Below are positions 50,049-63,056 of a stretch of 64,000 nucleotides of DNA, one piece after another. The notes under the pieces are model-generated. The model searched no databases and was not told the origin of the DNA. It worked only from the letters and a program-made list of their open reading frames with translations. Each line of letters opens with the position of its first letter. Positions within the stretch are counted from its first letter, which is position 1. The stretch covers positions 562,501 through 626,500 of the forward strand of contig JACCIC010000014.1 in assembly GCA_018907035.1 (NCBI GenBank), given 5' to 3'. This DNA comes from Sycobia sp. Sy_11. Lineage: Eukaryota > Arthropoda > Insecta > Hymenoptera > Epichrysomallidae. The position numbers were made by a program, and so were the translations under genes.

Positions 50049-50585
50049 TGAGAAGTTGGGACTTCGAATTCCATCATAATAAACCGAAGAAGAAAAATTT
50101 ATCATGGAATAAATAATTTCTTGCCCCATGGCAAAAGGAAAATATTGCTCTCGTGGATTATAAAGAAAATATTTTTGCTCGGTACAAGAATTCGAATGAA
50201 TCTTATATGTAGCAGATATGTATATATTTATAAATATTTAATTTAAAAAAAGGCGTATTTAATCGCTGAAACATGAGAAAACATTTTTACTTAAAAATAG
50301 AAGAAAAAAAATTTTTTCTTCTATATAACCCACTAAGTAAAAAACACTCGGGTTTGGAGAAAAAAAAATTTATCGCCTCTATCAGAGCCGGTATATGCGA
50401 CTCGGGAGAAGACAAATATTTCAAGGAGCCAACATCTTTACGATATTTGTGTGAATTTTAATTTAAAATGGGGCCGCATTCTTGTGCGATTAAAAAAAAA
50501 ACTATTTAAGTTACTTTTCGCTGCGCTATGCCACAAATTCTTATATATATATACTATTCTACATCCATCGCGTTATTCCATAAAT

Positions 50586-50589
<4 letters not shown>

Positions 50590-50630
<41 letters not shown>
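50590..50630. repeat. (TA)n microsatellite
   Basis: About 20 TA units, followed by CATACATACATA. Confidence 0.94.
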
Positions 50631-50636
<6 letters not shown>

Positions 50637-52767
50637 CATACATACATATATTTATATATAAACGTAATAAATCATCTTTATTTTTTAGGTCGCCCGAAGA
50701 TAAAGTCTTTTACGATATTTTTAACGTATAATGCCCTTGCACGCTCGAAAAAATATTTCTCGAAATCTCCCTACTCATAGTAGCAAAACGTGTGTATAAG
50801 ATACCAGGGTATGGGCGTTCCTTTAACCTCGCGAGGCCTACGAGCCTTCTTATTGTTCCACCCAAAACACGTCCTTTCTCCTCAATAATGCTTCTGTTGA
50901 CGATTTCGAAAATCGAGTCTAATCCTTATGCGTCTATCCGAACGAAAAGTGACTCGCTAAGGGACAAGTTTTAAAGTTCATCGGTAGGCACATCAAGATT
51001 GGGGTGCTCTCAGTACTCAGCCAGTGCACGAACGAGGCGCATTACCACATTATTATAACCATACTCCAGCTTCGTAACCACTGTTAACGCGCAATCTGAG
51101 TAAGAAGGAGCCGGAGCTATTTCCGGAGACCGGCCTAAATGTTATAGGTTAACGAGAAAAAAAAATAAAAAAGAAAAAGAAAAAAAAAAACTAATGCCAG
51201 AAATTCAGACGTGGCGCGAAGGGGGGAGGAGGGCGAGAGGCAGCCTCGGTCATTATTACCGCGACAATCGCGCCGTAATGACGGATAGCCGTGCGTTAAG
51301 CTTCTGTATATATTTTTAGAGACGGCGATTATATACGACTCTCCGCGTCGTTCGCGTTTCCGTGGAAAAATTATGGCTACACTGCGCGCGGGCAGTCAGT
51401 GAGCCGCGCCCGGAGACGCGGAAGAGGTGTCGCGTCGCGCACGCGACGGATTCCATACGATTTACGAAAAAAAAAAAAAACAAAAAAAAAAAAAAATATT
51501 GACGAACGGCTCAAGGACATTTATTCGTTGCTCTAGTCAGCGACTGGGAGAAAGTGTCGTGAGCAGATGCGTCAAAATATATTAACCCACGCTAGTACTC
51601 AAATAATATCGTTTTATCATCAATGAATTGAAGAATGAAAATTGAAGGAAACAACGATTAAACCATACGAGAAACAGGATAGAATTGGAAATAAAAAATT
51701 AAATTATAAATAAAATGTGTATAATATATGATAATAATAAGCAGAAATAACGAAAATTCAAAAAAAAAAAAAAACACTGAAAAAAAGAATCAAAAAAATT
51801 AATGCATCGTAGAAACAAACCTAGTAGTCACCTTTATTGCATGTATATCGTATAAATAGTTTTACAAATTCATCGACAAATTATAAAAGGCCTCCATTAC
51901 TTATTGGCTTGATTTCGTTCTGGAAAAACGACATCGCGGTTTCGCTTATAACCGACAAGGAAGATGTGGATAGGGGGCAGGGATAAAAAGTAATTCAGCA
52001 ACACTGGAGATTCTCTAAGCTGGCTGCTTGTTCCAGGTATTTTTCAAGATTAATTGCGCTTTAAAAGTGTAGATAATTAAAAATTCACGGATGAGGTAAT
52101 TTGATTAATGGGATCGTATACGTTAAGAAACTAATTGGATTCTTTATGTATTTAACCAACGACAAATTAACATAACATAAGATATAATATTGAAGAGCGA
52201 CAGATACATCTATTAGAAAATACTTTAAATGTACACAGAAAATCTGTGTATTTACACCACACACACACACGCGCGCGCACGCACGCACGCACGCACGCAC
52301 TACCGATTAATATTCGAGAAGATAGTACAACGCATCTGTATAAATATATTGATATTGCTCTTTCAATCCATCGGCTGATAATGAAATGTTAATTGCGTCA
52401 CAGAATTGATAAAAATAGTACATATTGATGCATAAATCTCTTATGACATAGTATAGAAATATATAAACACTTGTGTCCCTGTGCTATAATTTACGTCGAT
52501 AAAAATCAAAGCAACTATTTTCATTGACGTTGTATTATACATGACATTTGTTCCCATAACTATCTATATATAGGGATAACGAAAGAACGGATGAAGGATA
52601 AGAAAGAGTAGGGGGGGAAAGAAGACGGCATTGTGTGCCAGAAGGAATTCGATATATATATATATATAATATCCGAGGATGGATGAAAAAACTTGCCGGA
52701 CGCGATGCGCATCGAAGTCGATGCGATGAGGTCATCCATTTTTATCGCGATAATCATTATTCTCTTG

Positions 52768-52768
<1 letters not shown>

Positions 52769-52813
<45 letters not shown>
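52769..52813. repeat. (TA)n microsatellite
   Basis: About 22 TA units. Confidence 0.95.
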
Positions 52814-52814
<1 letters not shown>

Positions 52815-53910
52815 GAAAAAGTGACAGCGTCGGTGGATGCGGTTCCAACACGACGAAGGAATATGAAGATATATCATATAAATATCATATAGTATAACTA
52901 TATATTCGTCTCTGGTCATTTTCACTTTCTTTACTCGCTTACGGACGTGGACGTATACCCATGTTCTCGTCTAATAACCCGAAAACGCGCAAAACTCTTG
53001 GCAAAGCTCGAAGCAAAGCAAAAGCAACGAAAGAAAAAAATCAACGAAAAAATCGTTCGATCGCGATCGAAGAGACAGGGGCAAGACAAAATTCAATTTT
53101 ACCGCGCCCCGATCGACGAAACGAAAATTTTAATGGCCAAGCGCGACAGGCCAAATTTGACGGTCACTAGTACGCCTGGCGTACGCTCACGCATATATAC
53201 TTTATGCTACGTACGGCCGTACGCGCACACTCTTAGAACTGGGGGTTTCGTGAGGGAGGCGGGGCCCTGGAAATAAAAGACGAAGGGACTGCGGCAGAGG
53301 GGGGGGGCGGAGTCTAACGCATCAGTATGCAAGAGACGTTTCGGCATTTCGTCCTGCAAGAATTATAGCGAATGTGGTCTATAGAGTGAAGAAGAGTGGT
53401 TGGGTGAGAGGTTCTGTTTAGTTATATATATATATATATACGTATACACACGCAGACATCTATGTATAAAGTTGCCAGACTCTCCCCACCCCCTCCATCT
53501 CACCGCCGACCGGAAGGAACCAAAGGCATCGAATCCCATACAAATGACCAATTAAGCTCCCAGTACACGCGTGCATGCTTGGGCGCCCTCTCCTACGCCG
53601 CGAACCCTCTTCCCCATTTCCGTGCACTACACTCCTTTCCGCATATGCGCGCTCGTGCTCTGCTTCGCTTTGCTCTCCCTCTCTCTTTCTTTCATTCTTC
53701 CCTTCCTGCCTTCCTTTTATTTTTTTTTTCTTTTTTTGATTCGTCGGTTCGCCAGCCGTGCAACGATACAGTTCCCTCCCTCCGACCCACCACCCACGGT
53801 CGTTTACACAAGAATCAACTGATTTATCTTGCGCTACCCAGCTACAACCCCGCGGGGCCGGCGGCCGACCGCGACTTACGCCGAGCCCCCCCCGGGCGGG
53901 GCGTCTCGGT

Positions 53911-53915
<5 letters not shown>

Positions 53916-53954
<39 letters not shown>
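53916..53954. repeat. (GA)n microsatellite
   Basis: About 19 GA units at the end of a GC-rich patch. Confidence 0.94.
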
Positions 53955-53956
<2 letters not shown>

Positions 53957-56933
53957 GGAGCTGTGCACAATTGCTGAAGGCAATTAATCCTGTGAAAAAT
54001 TTTATCGCGACCCCAAGCCCATTGTTTCGAGTTTCATGAAATTAAGGATGATTTCAATTTGGGCCACGACTTATTCTAGGATTTAATAATGCGCGAAAGA
54101 AGCGCGTTTTTACGGCGTTTAAAAATAACGAGAAAATAGAATTTTTTTTTTTTTAAAGAGAAAATGAAAAAGAGAGAATCGATTTGACGATAATGATACA
54201 CGAAACTTATTTTCGGATCTATACAGCTGATTTTCACAGATACCGAGTATGGATTTTGTTTTTTTCAATTTTATTTCTAAAGTTTAGACTATGCGTGTTT
54301 ATCCTTTGTTACATCGATTTTTTTTAGAAATATTTTTTATATTTTACTATTTAATTGAAATTTTTACAAATTTAGAACTTAATGGAGACCGATAAAGAAT
54401 AAATTGAAAACCTTTTCTCGCATGGTCCTATTTTACCTCTCACTAGCAAGTCCCGAGTGAAAGAGAAACGGAGTCATCCATAAAGTAGGATATTAAATCC
54501 AAAGCTATAGTTCTTGTGCAGACTCGCGACCGACTATTTACCTGTACATGCATACCAACAATGCGAAATGGATGAGAATCAAATTCTGATTTATTAAAAG
54601 CAAGCTACATTATTAAAATCATTTTCTAATATCTGATAGTTGTTAAAGTTGTTCCATTGGCGCAAAAATTGTAGAAAACTTTTTCACGTAACTTTACTCA
54701 GCATTTTTGTAATAGATTCAATAACACTTTTCGCCTTATTTTCGCTAACATAAATTCAATTTTTCGTTGAAACCCCGCCAATTTTTTCAAAAAAAAAAAA
54801 AAAAAAAACAAGGAAAATCTGTAATGAGCTTATTTTTCAATTCCATCTCCCAAAAAATAATCCGAATAAATCTTTGTATTTCTCAATAATATAAGATCGT
54901 CCAGAAGAGTCCCGAACATATTTCAAAAAATGAAAAAAAAAATTACCAGAAGCAAAGCCGGCTCCGAATCGAATCGATCCGATTATTATTCGATCAAAAT
55001 CAGGGCAGCCCCCGAATCGGCGGCCGGCATTCTAATACGGTCGTTCGACCGAATCGGAAAGATTCATTTCGCCCTGCATAGGCGCGCGCGCGCGCGCGCA
55101 CCGCGGCGAGCGGCACGGAAAGAGGTGGATGAAAACAAAATTGCGAAAGTGCGCCCGTGGCGACAGTCGCGCTCGGTCGACGAATTGAGAAACGGGACGT
55201 GGACGAGGTATTTCGCAGCCCCCTCCGCCCCCACAAGCCTGGAGAAGTCGCCGGTGTGTCGCTCGCCTCGCGCACCTATGCGACGCGGTCAATTATGAGA
55301 ATGGACACGGCAAAACAATTGGTTATTCCTCCTTGCAACCGCGCGACCGTGGCGCATATCGCACGGTAAATATATATATATATATATCCATAAAATACAC
55401 AGTATATACGACGACTGTACAATGAATCGTGGCCGTATAATAATGCCATGGACGAGCGCGCGTTTGGAAGGATTGTGTTAGGGGGCGGAAGGCACTGCGC
55501 AACAAGTCGTTGCCACATTTATATGCGCGCGCGCGCGCGTGTGTGTAGAGCGACGCGCGTCGTCATACCGGGCTTAAAACAATGCCTACACCGCGAGCCG
55601 ATGGCCGCATCATCGTCAGGATTGACGGGACGCGCCGCGGGATCTCGGGCGCGCAACAGGCGGCTCGAATTGTGCGGGTGTGTGTGTGTGCGTGTGTGTG
55701 TGGGCGCGCGCAAGGTGGGATACCCGCGTCGAAAGGATATCGCCGGCAATATATGGCGTTACTTATTATGACGCATGGAGCGTCGGGGGCGAGGAAAGCC
55801 GAGAGTTCAATTGGGATTTCGATTCGCGCGAGCGCCCGATTTAATAGTCCGGGGGGGGGGGTGAGGCGATAATTTGTTACGTAAATAAATAAATAAATAT
55901 ATATATATATACACTTTTAAAAAAATATACCTTAAATTCAATGTCCATGAACTGGAAGCTACACTTTCCTGAAGATAATGAAAACGACATTCGTTACGAG
56001 TTGAAAATTAACGCGTTCTACGTTATATTTAATGCAATAATATCGGCATGGATTTTGAGTTTTCCACGAATGTCACTTTCATTACGTCCACGAACGTGTA
56101 ATTCCCGTTGCATGTGCATTAAATGTTCATCCAAGCATAGTGGGAGTTTAATTTCATAAATATTTGCGTCGAACAATTTCGAAAAAAAAAAAAAAAAAAA
56201 ACAATTAATCCCGTTTTATTCCGATCGATTTACGATGTTACGATCGCTCCGCGCATTTGCACGTCGACGCCCACGGCCGTGTAGAATCGATGCTCGATGA
56301 TTTATTCGTCTGCTCGTGCAGGTTCGCGCGGCTTTTCGACAAGGATGTTTTTTAAGATACCGGCCCGTCGAGTTCGGTAATCGTTCGTTGCTTTTTGTCG
56401 TTAGATGGAGGCAATTACGGCTAATACGCTGGGCTCTTGTGCTTTCTTGCAGATGTTTTTTTTTCTTCTTTGCTTTTGCGTTACAAAGATTTTGCCCGAG
56501 CAACATTTCTCACTAATGCATCGCTGAAGAAGTCAATTAGTATTAAGTACAATGAGCACTTGGCTACAGGAGCTTGTTAAAATTTATTAGAAATTTGCCG
56601 ACTTTTTGATTCGGATATAACTATGATTGCAATGTCTGGTTATGTAATTATTTATGATAACGTACCTTGTCATCTAAGTTTCTCCGGTATAATAATAAAT
56701 AATTTTCGCGATCTCGTTTCTTTTAATACCATACGTATCGCCAGATTCCCATACATCCAATTTTTTAATCATACCCGATAACCCGCATAAATTCAAAATG
56801 ACAGGGGGGAAAGAAATCGAACACAATATGCATTTGGCATTGCCTTCGTCCGGATTCATTAAAAACACTGCAAAGGACGTGAGGTTGTGTTACATTTAAC
56901 CTCTATACGGGGGGGGGGCGGAGAATGGACATG

Positions 56934-56937
<4 letters not shown>

Positions 56938-56981
<44 letters not shown>
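56938..56981. repeat. (CT)n microsatellite
   Basis: About 22 CT units. Confidence 0.94.
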
Positions 56982-56984
<3 letters not shown>

Positions 56985-58133
56985 CGCTGCAGAACCGCGT
57001 CTACGCGCTTGCGGACCTAAACAAAACGCACGCGCGCGCTCACGCACGGCCAAAAATGCACACGTACGTAACCGAGAGATGCGCGAGCGTCCAGGGGTTT
57101 GAGGCGCGCACGTGCCGCCAAGAATTAATGGGCGCGCCCGGTGAATCTGAATTCGCCTCCCTCCGCGGCGCTATGGGTATATCGCATGCGGTCGTCACAT
57201 CCTGCTGCCACTGCCGCCACTGCCGCTGTGTACGAGAGTGCGCGCGACTCGCATTTCATATATATAGCAGGGACAGCTCTCCCGCGCGCGCAACAGTCAT
57301 AATACTAATGACGAGTGCGATACGCGCGAGCGCTGTGCCGTATCCTCATCCGCGCGTGCGACATTTTGCCGTAGGCGCTCGCGACCCGCCACCTGCGTCA
57401 CCGCCTCGCGAGTTTTTCATTGGACGAGAGTTGGCGTCAAATAGAAATAAATAAATAAAAAAAAAAAACAAAAAAAAAGCCAAAGAACAAATTCGGCGCT
57501 TCCAAGAATACGTAATGGATGAACGCGCGTTAAACGACGGCGTGCGCCGCTCCATGGGCTTTGGCGGCTGCTGTTTTTTTCCCCCCTTCTGCCCTACTGA
57601 TTTTTCGCTATCCTCCGTGGATGTACGTAATAGAAATAGCTCGATTAGAGGGGACCGTTCAGCCGGACGACGACACGGACGCTCCGCGACGTGTTCCTCG
57701 CTGCTCGGTTTTCGCGTCCGCGAGATTCTCCGTACACATTATGACGGGGCACGGGGGTCGCGCGCGCAGCGATCTGCATTTGCTGGCCGGGCGATTGGAA
57801 AATCGGCGCTGACGGGCGGCAAGGAGCTGCGTACAATTACTCACGGGAACCGATAAATGTGAGCTGGAGGTTCGTGGGGGATGCGCGCAAGTGCATAGGG
57901 CAGATGTATTTGGCGAATGATGCGTGAAAAAATAAAAACAACAAAAACAACAACAATCGTTTCATATATGCACACGCTTGACAGAGAAAGTGCCCGTGGA
58001 GGTTTTGATTCCATAATTTACCGATTCTATTTTTTTATACGTTCGATATGTTAACAAAATCTGCCATACCTCTTCTATGCTAATTAATTTGATTTGATGT
58101 GAAAAAAATTCAAAAGTAGCACAAGCAAGATTC

Positions 58134-58135
<2 letters not shown>

Positions 58136-58182
<47 letters not shown>
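58136..58182. repeat. (TA)n microsatellite
   Basis: About 22 TA units. Confidence 0.95.
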
Positions 58183-58186
<4 letters not shown>

Positions 58187-58522
58187 TGCAAGAATGTATA
58201 TATTATAATTTCAAACATTCTGTAATTGTATCCGAGGGCAATAAATGAATTTGCTAATGGATAATTGAAATAAACGACAATTAGAAAAAAGAAGGAAATT
58301 ATATTCGTTAAAATGCTACAAATCGTACGCCTGTTTTCATAACCAGGCACTGCACTGGTTTGCACTTATATATACATACATATACGACCTCGATAACGAG
58401 CATTTTTTTCCGAGTTAAGAAAAGACGAGAGAGGGGGGAGAGAAAAAATCAATTTCCGCCCGTGACTAATCGCTTCGTTTTATACGCGCGAGCTCGGTGA
58501 GACGGAGTTGTGTGTATATATG

Positions 58523-58524
<2 letters not shown>

Positions 58525-58579
<55 letters not shown>

Positions 58580-58637
58580 GGTTAAGAAACTGATGGAATG
58601 GGGACACGGAACTGTAAGGAAGCAGAGGCGGTACGTG

Positions 58638-58671
<34 letters not shown>
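58525..58671. repeat. Paired (TA)n arrays
   Basis: TA arrays at about 58525-58574 and 58640-58671 around a short unique segment. Confidence 0.93.
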
Positions 58672-58674
<3 letters not shown>

Positions 58675-58870
58675 ATGTCTATAGTGTATATAGGAAATAG
58701 AAAAGTTCATATACAGCGCGAGACACAGCCTTCCTCCTTCATGTACTGTAAGCGTATTGGCACAAAGTCAGTTAACGCACCGAGATGGTTGTTTTTTTAT
58801 ACGTTAGAGGCGACAAACGCGCATACACAACACACACACACACACGCGCGCGCGCTCGCTCATAATCGTG

Positions 58871-58887
<17 letters not shown>

Positions 58888-58904
<17 letters not shown>

Positions 58905-58939
58905 GTGTTGTGTGTGTGTGTGTGTGTGTTGTGTGTGTG
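58888..58939. repeat. (GT)n microsatellite
   Basis: GT units with interruptions by GTTG, preceded by a short TA run and, near 58826-58846, a CA run. Confidence 0.92.
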
Positions 58940-59776
58940 TAAGATGAACGAGACAGGAAAGTATGAAAAATAAGGAGAGAGAAACAGAGGGCTGGGGAGA
59001 TTGATTGAAAGTGCTGTTTTAAGAGAGAGAAAGAGAGGGAGCAGAGCAAAGTGTGCATACGCGGGTTAGCAATTCGAGCGTACACAGAGAGCGAGAAACA
59101 AGGGAAGAGGAAGGTGGTGCGCGCCTTAGGAAAAGCAAAATCACTATATAAGTCCCATACGATGAGGAGGTCGATAACGACGGTGGAAGTAAGAGAAACA
59201 GAGAGGGGGGCGGGTCGCGGCGTGACCCGTTACAGGGGTCTCACCCTGCCCTTATCTTATCGCCCGTTTACAAATCGCTGCGCCGCGCAACTGCCTCCCG
59301 ATAAAGCTCGTGCGCGTGTGTCTGCGTACGTGTTTGTGTCCGTACACCACCCCCCCTCCCCATCGCCCCGCAGCTCGACCGCTCTGTTTCGTTTCGCAGG
59401 TGCGATACGGTGCGCGAGCGCGCAATTTCTCTTCTCGAAATACAATCGTGCGCTCGACCGACTCTCCACAGCCCCCCTCCCCTCCCCACGACCCTCCCGC
59501 GTCGCACTCCCGTCCCCCGTTCCTTCTGGTCTCTTTGCGATGCGATTGTCACCGTAGCGGACGCGGTGCGGTGCGACGTATGTGTGCGCGTGTACGCGCG
59601 TGCCCGTGTGTGCGCATGTAATTATCATTCAGCGGTCGGTTCGTCGGTAATAGCTATGGAGTGGCGAGTGGCGGGGGGAGGGGGAGGGCCCGCGACGTCT
59701 GGAATACTTAAAAGCGTCTCCCCTCTCTACCCCTCTTTCGCGTGCGTGTACAGCGAAAAATAAAACGCCTGCGCTG

Positions 59777-59779
<3 letters not shown>

Positions 59780-59820
<41 letters not shown>
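59780..59820. repeat. (CT)n microsatellite
   Basis: About 19 CT units. Confidence 0.94.
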
Positions 59821-59821
<1 letters not shown>

Positions 59822-61454
59822 TTCTCACTGTCTTTTTCTCTCAGTTGAGAAATTGCTTTTCGCCAAGTCTCGGTATTATGTATAAGTCTCTATCGCGATT
59901 TATTTTCTGTTATATGTATATATATATATACATACACACACACACACATACATCTATAGGAGAAGCTCGCCCTTTGCTTCGTTATCGGAACGTAAATCTG
60001 CTGGTTATTCTATTCTACAGCGGATATTTTTCCCTTTAGTCCACACCCACGCATATCTACGCTCATGCGGGGCACGTTGGGAGAGAGTGGGACGGTGGGA
60101 GCGGCGGGGGGGGGGGGGGAGTGAGGCAGAATGGGAAAAATAACGCGGCCTGCGCGGCACTATATATAACCGCTGAGGCAGCGTTGTCGAAAGAGAGTCT
60201 AAACAATTCCTCAATTCTTTTTCGTCGGATGTCGGCTCGAGATAGGGAAGACTCGAGTTTCCGATTGACACCTCCCTTCACTTTCTGATACGCGGCTCTG
60301 CTTTCATTACGTAAGAGTTCAGCTCTCTTTCTCTCTTAATTCAATTTCATTTAATTGCAACGTTAATTCGATGATTTTATTTTTACTCTTACTTAGAATT
60401 AAATCAATATTTTTCACCGGATCGTTGAGATAAATCAATTACTCCCTCCTTTTTTAACTCATTTTTACTATTTACGATGCGATGATTCGTATTACATATA
60501 AATCATACTGTTACTTCTGTTGGCATATACTTTTCTATGTAATTCTAAATTTTTACTTAAATTAAAGCCACAAACACCTGGAAGCGGTCTGACCTCATGG
60601 TTAAATAAATGTAAACCAATTAATCAATCCTTTCTTTCCCTTATTCCTCCCTCTAAATGTAGCTTTTGGATCTATTCCAGACAGAAACGGAGAAAATGCG
60701 AGTATATTACAGTAACTATACGTATTAAAATAATGCTTTTCATTAATTTATTGTAACGCGAAATGCGGCCGATAATCAGCGGACGTATTACCGATTTACT
60801 TGCATACAGTCGGTAAAGGAGTACGCGACTTGATTTCGTACTGTCGTCGAATTAGCTGAAAATTTAATACTCTATAATTCCATATTTCCTGATAAGACAA
60901 TGGTCAATGTAGCGCAAAAATACTTATGCCAAGCCTCATACAACTGGCAACAGTCATTGCCAACTAGCGCAACTATTGCAGCGAGGCCCCGATCGTCAAA
61001 TTTAATTATTTGGCCGAAAAATAGTACATTTGAACGAATACTGTTTTTTTTTGGGGGGGGAGGGGGGCTGAACTCTCTCGCGAGGTATAAATAATCGAGT
61101 CCCACGCCGGTTGTGGCCAGAACTCCTGTACCGAAAAATCGCGTTAAAGCTCGGATTGCGAGATTCAAGCGGCGCCGACAACGTTTTCGTTAAGTGCGTG
61201 CTTAGATAAAAACTTCTGGCGGGCCGGGCGGGAGGGGGGGGTCGGTTTCATTCCTTTCATTAATCAAGATTTCCAATCATTCGAAGATCGCAGCGAGCAG
61301 AAGAGCATTGAAACAATCCGTTTTTCATTCAACAAGTTCACTTTTGCGTATCTCGCGTATTCGGTACATGTGAATTTCGCGATTCAGCCGGCGCTCCACG
61401 TAAAATAACAGGACGTAACCTATCATAATTTATCTAAGTTTGCAAAAATATATT

Positions 61455-61455
<1 letters not shown>

Positions 61456-61506
<51 letters not shown>
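61456..61506. repeat. (TA)n microsatellite
   Basis: About 25 TA units. Confidence 0.95.
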
Positions 61507-61509
<3 letters not shown>

Positions 61510-62357
61510 GTGGGCCATTTCGCAACTTTATGATTCTTAGTCCCGTAGAATAAATTGAATTTCTCTCCCTCCCCCCCATCTCCTCTTCCTAGTCGCTTTT
61601 GCATACGTAAAGATACAAATAAATTTGCATCTATTTTTAATAACTCTCTACCTTCCCCGCATTGTTTGCAAGAGTCGCGCGAATGATTTGTCCACCGGTC
61701 GATTTCAAAATAATGCCTTCCCCTCCCCCTCGGCCCGACACACCTTCCTCCTCCCACGCGTCGCTCGTAATCCGTCCCGAATCGACGGCTCGCCCGTGTA
61801 AGCCGGGTCACGGGACTTTCGCGAGTTATAATCTCAATTATCGAGTGGAAGAATCGCGCGCGCCGCGTGATTTTGGGGTGTTTGCGGCGTGGCTGTAATG
61901 TAGATTATACTCTCTCGTCTCCGCTCGTCCTCAATTTTTCACCGACGTACAAGCATTAAAATGCGCGCGCGCGCGCGCGTACCCAATAAGAATCGGAGAG
62001 CGTAGATTATTAAACGCTTCGAAAAAGCGTTCTAGCGCATCTTCCTTCTCCTCGGCACGACGGGCGCGCTCTACTAATTATCCCAGCAACTAGACGCGTG
62101 TGTGCGCGTATGTGCATATTATAAAAGTATAAAGTGCAGCCGGAGCGGCGCCGTAACGGCTACTTTTCCGCTCGTACTTTTGTAGCGCGCGCGCGCGCAT
62201 TACGCGTGTATTACTTAAGGAGTAATATAATAAAGAAAATTCTCGAAAGCGCGACGTTGGCTCCTTATATATAGTTATTTCTGAAGATATGATTTAATAT
62301 ACATACGCTTTATTCAATGTTGTGATCTGCTTTACCTGCACAGCAAGAGATTGATCA

Positions 62358-62358
62358 A

Positions 62359-62414
<56 letters not shown>
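62358..62414. repeat. (TA)n microsatellite
   Basis: About 28 TA units. Confidence 0.95.
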
Positions 62415-62421
<7 letters not shown>

Positions 62422-62620
62422 TGTAAAATAGGCGAGTCTATATATAAAGAGCATTATAAATGTATATAAATCTTGCAGAAGAATCTCGTCTATATATAAT
62501 GGTGAACATCGTCCAGCCGCCGGTGCGCTACATACATATCAAGGCAAGTTCGAGTTGCTCCGCATAATATAACTGGTTATATGCCATTTATAAGTAGGTT
62601 ACGACAGATATGGAAAGACG

Positions 62621-62623
<3 letters not shown>

Positions 62624-62664
<41 letters not shown>
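62624..62664. repeat. (CT)n microsatellite
   Basis: About 20 CT units. Confidence 0.94.
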
Positions 62665-62666
<2 letters not shown>

Positions 62667-62893
62667 CTCACTTTATCAAATCATTATATCGATATTATTA
62701 TAATTTTAAGAAATGGAAAATATATGAATTTTTTACTCTTTTATAATTACTTTTCATGTACCTATATTATACACGTGATTCATCCAGGAACGTTTTGATT
62801 TAAATATTACCATTGTGGTAATTATTGTCGATGCTTATTAATTTAACTTTTGTATTGTGATATAAATAAAAATGGAAATAAGCTCTCTTTCCT

Positions 62894-62896
<3 letters not shown>

Positions 62897-62960
<64 letters not shown>

Positions 62961-62981
62961 TGTATGTACATTGTACATGTG

Positions 62982-63055
<74 letters not shown>

Positions 63056-63056
63056 T
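62897..63056. repeat. Compound (TA)n-(TATG)n-(TA)n array
   Basis: A TA array, about eight TATG units (62933-62967), the short near-palindromic spacer TGTACATTGTACATGT, then two further TA arrays separated by one TATG. 160 bp in all. Confidence 0.94.

Noticed and set aside
51395..51425. Possible initiator TCAGT followed by AGACGCG
   Set aside because: Spacing does not fit the Inr-DPE arrangement and no gene follows on that strand.
53462..53977. Plus-strand 171-aa open frame
   Set aside because: Pro/Arg/Phe-rich composition, driven by base bias and a GA repeat; no homology recognised.
59051..59628. Overlapping 168-aa plus and 123-aa minus open frames
   Set aside because: GC-rich sequence keeps several frames open at once; no codon or domain signal.
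62897..63056. CRISPR-like array
   Set aside because: Tandem TA/TATG microsatellite without unique spacers, in a eukaryotic intron.
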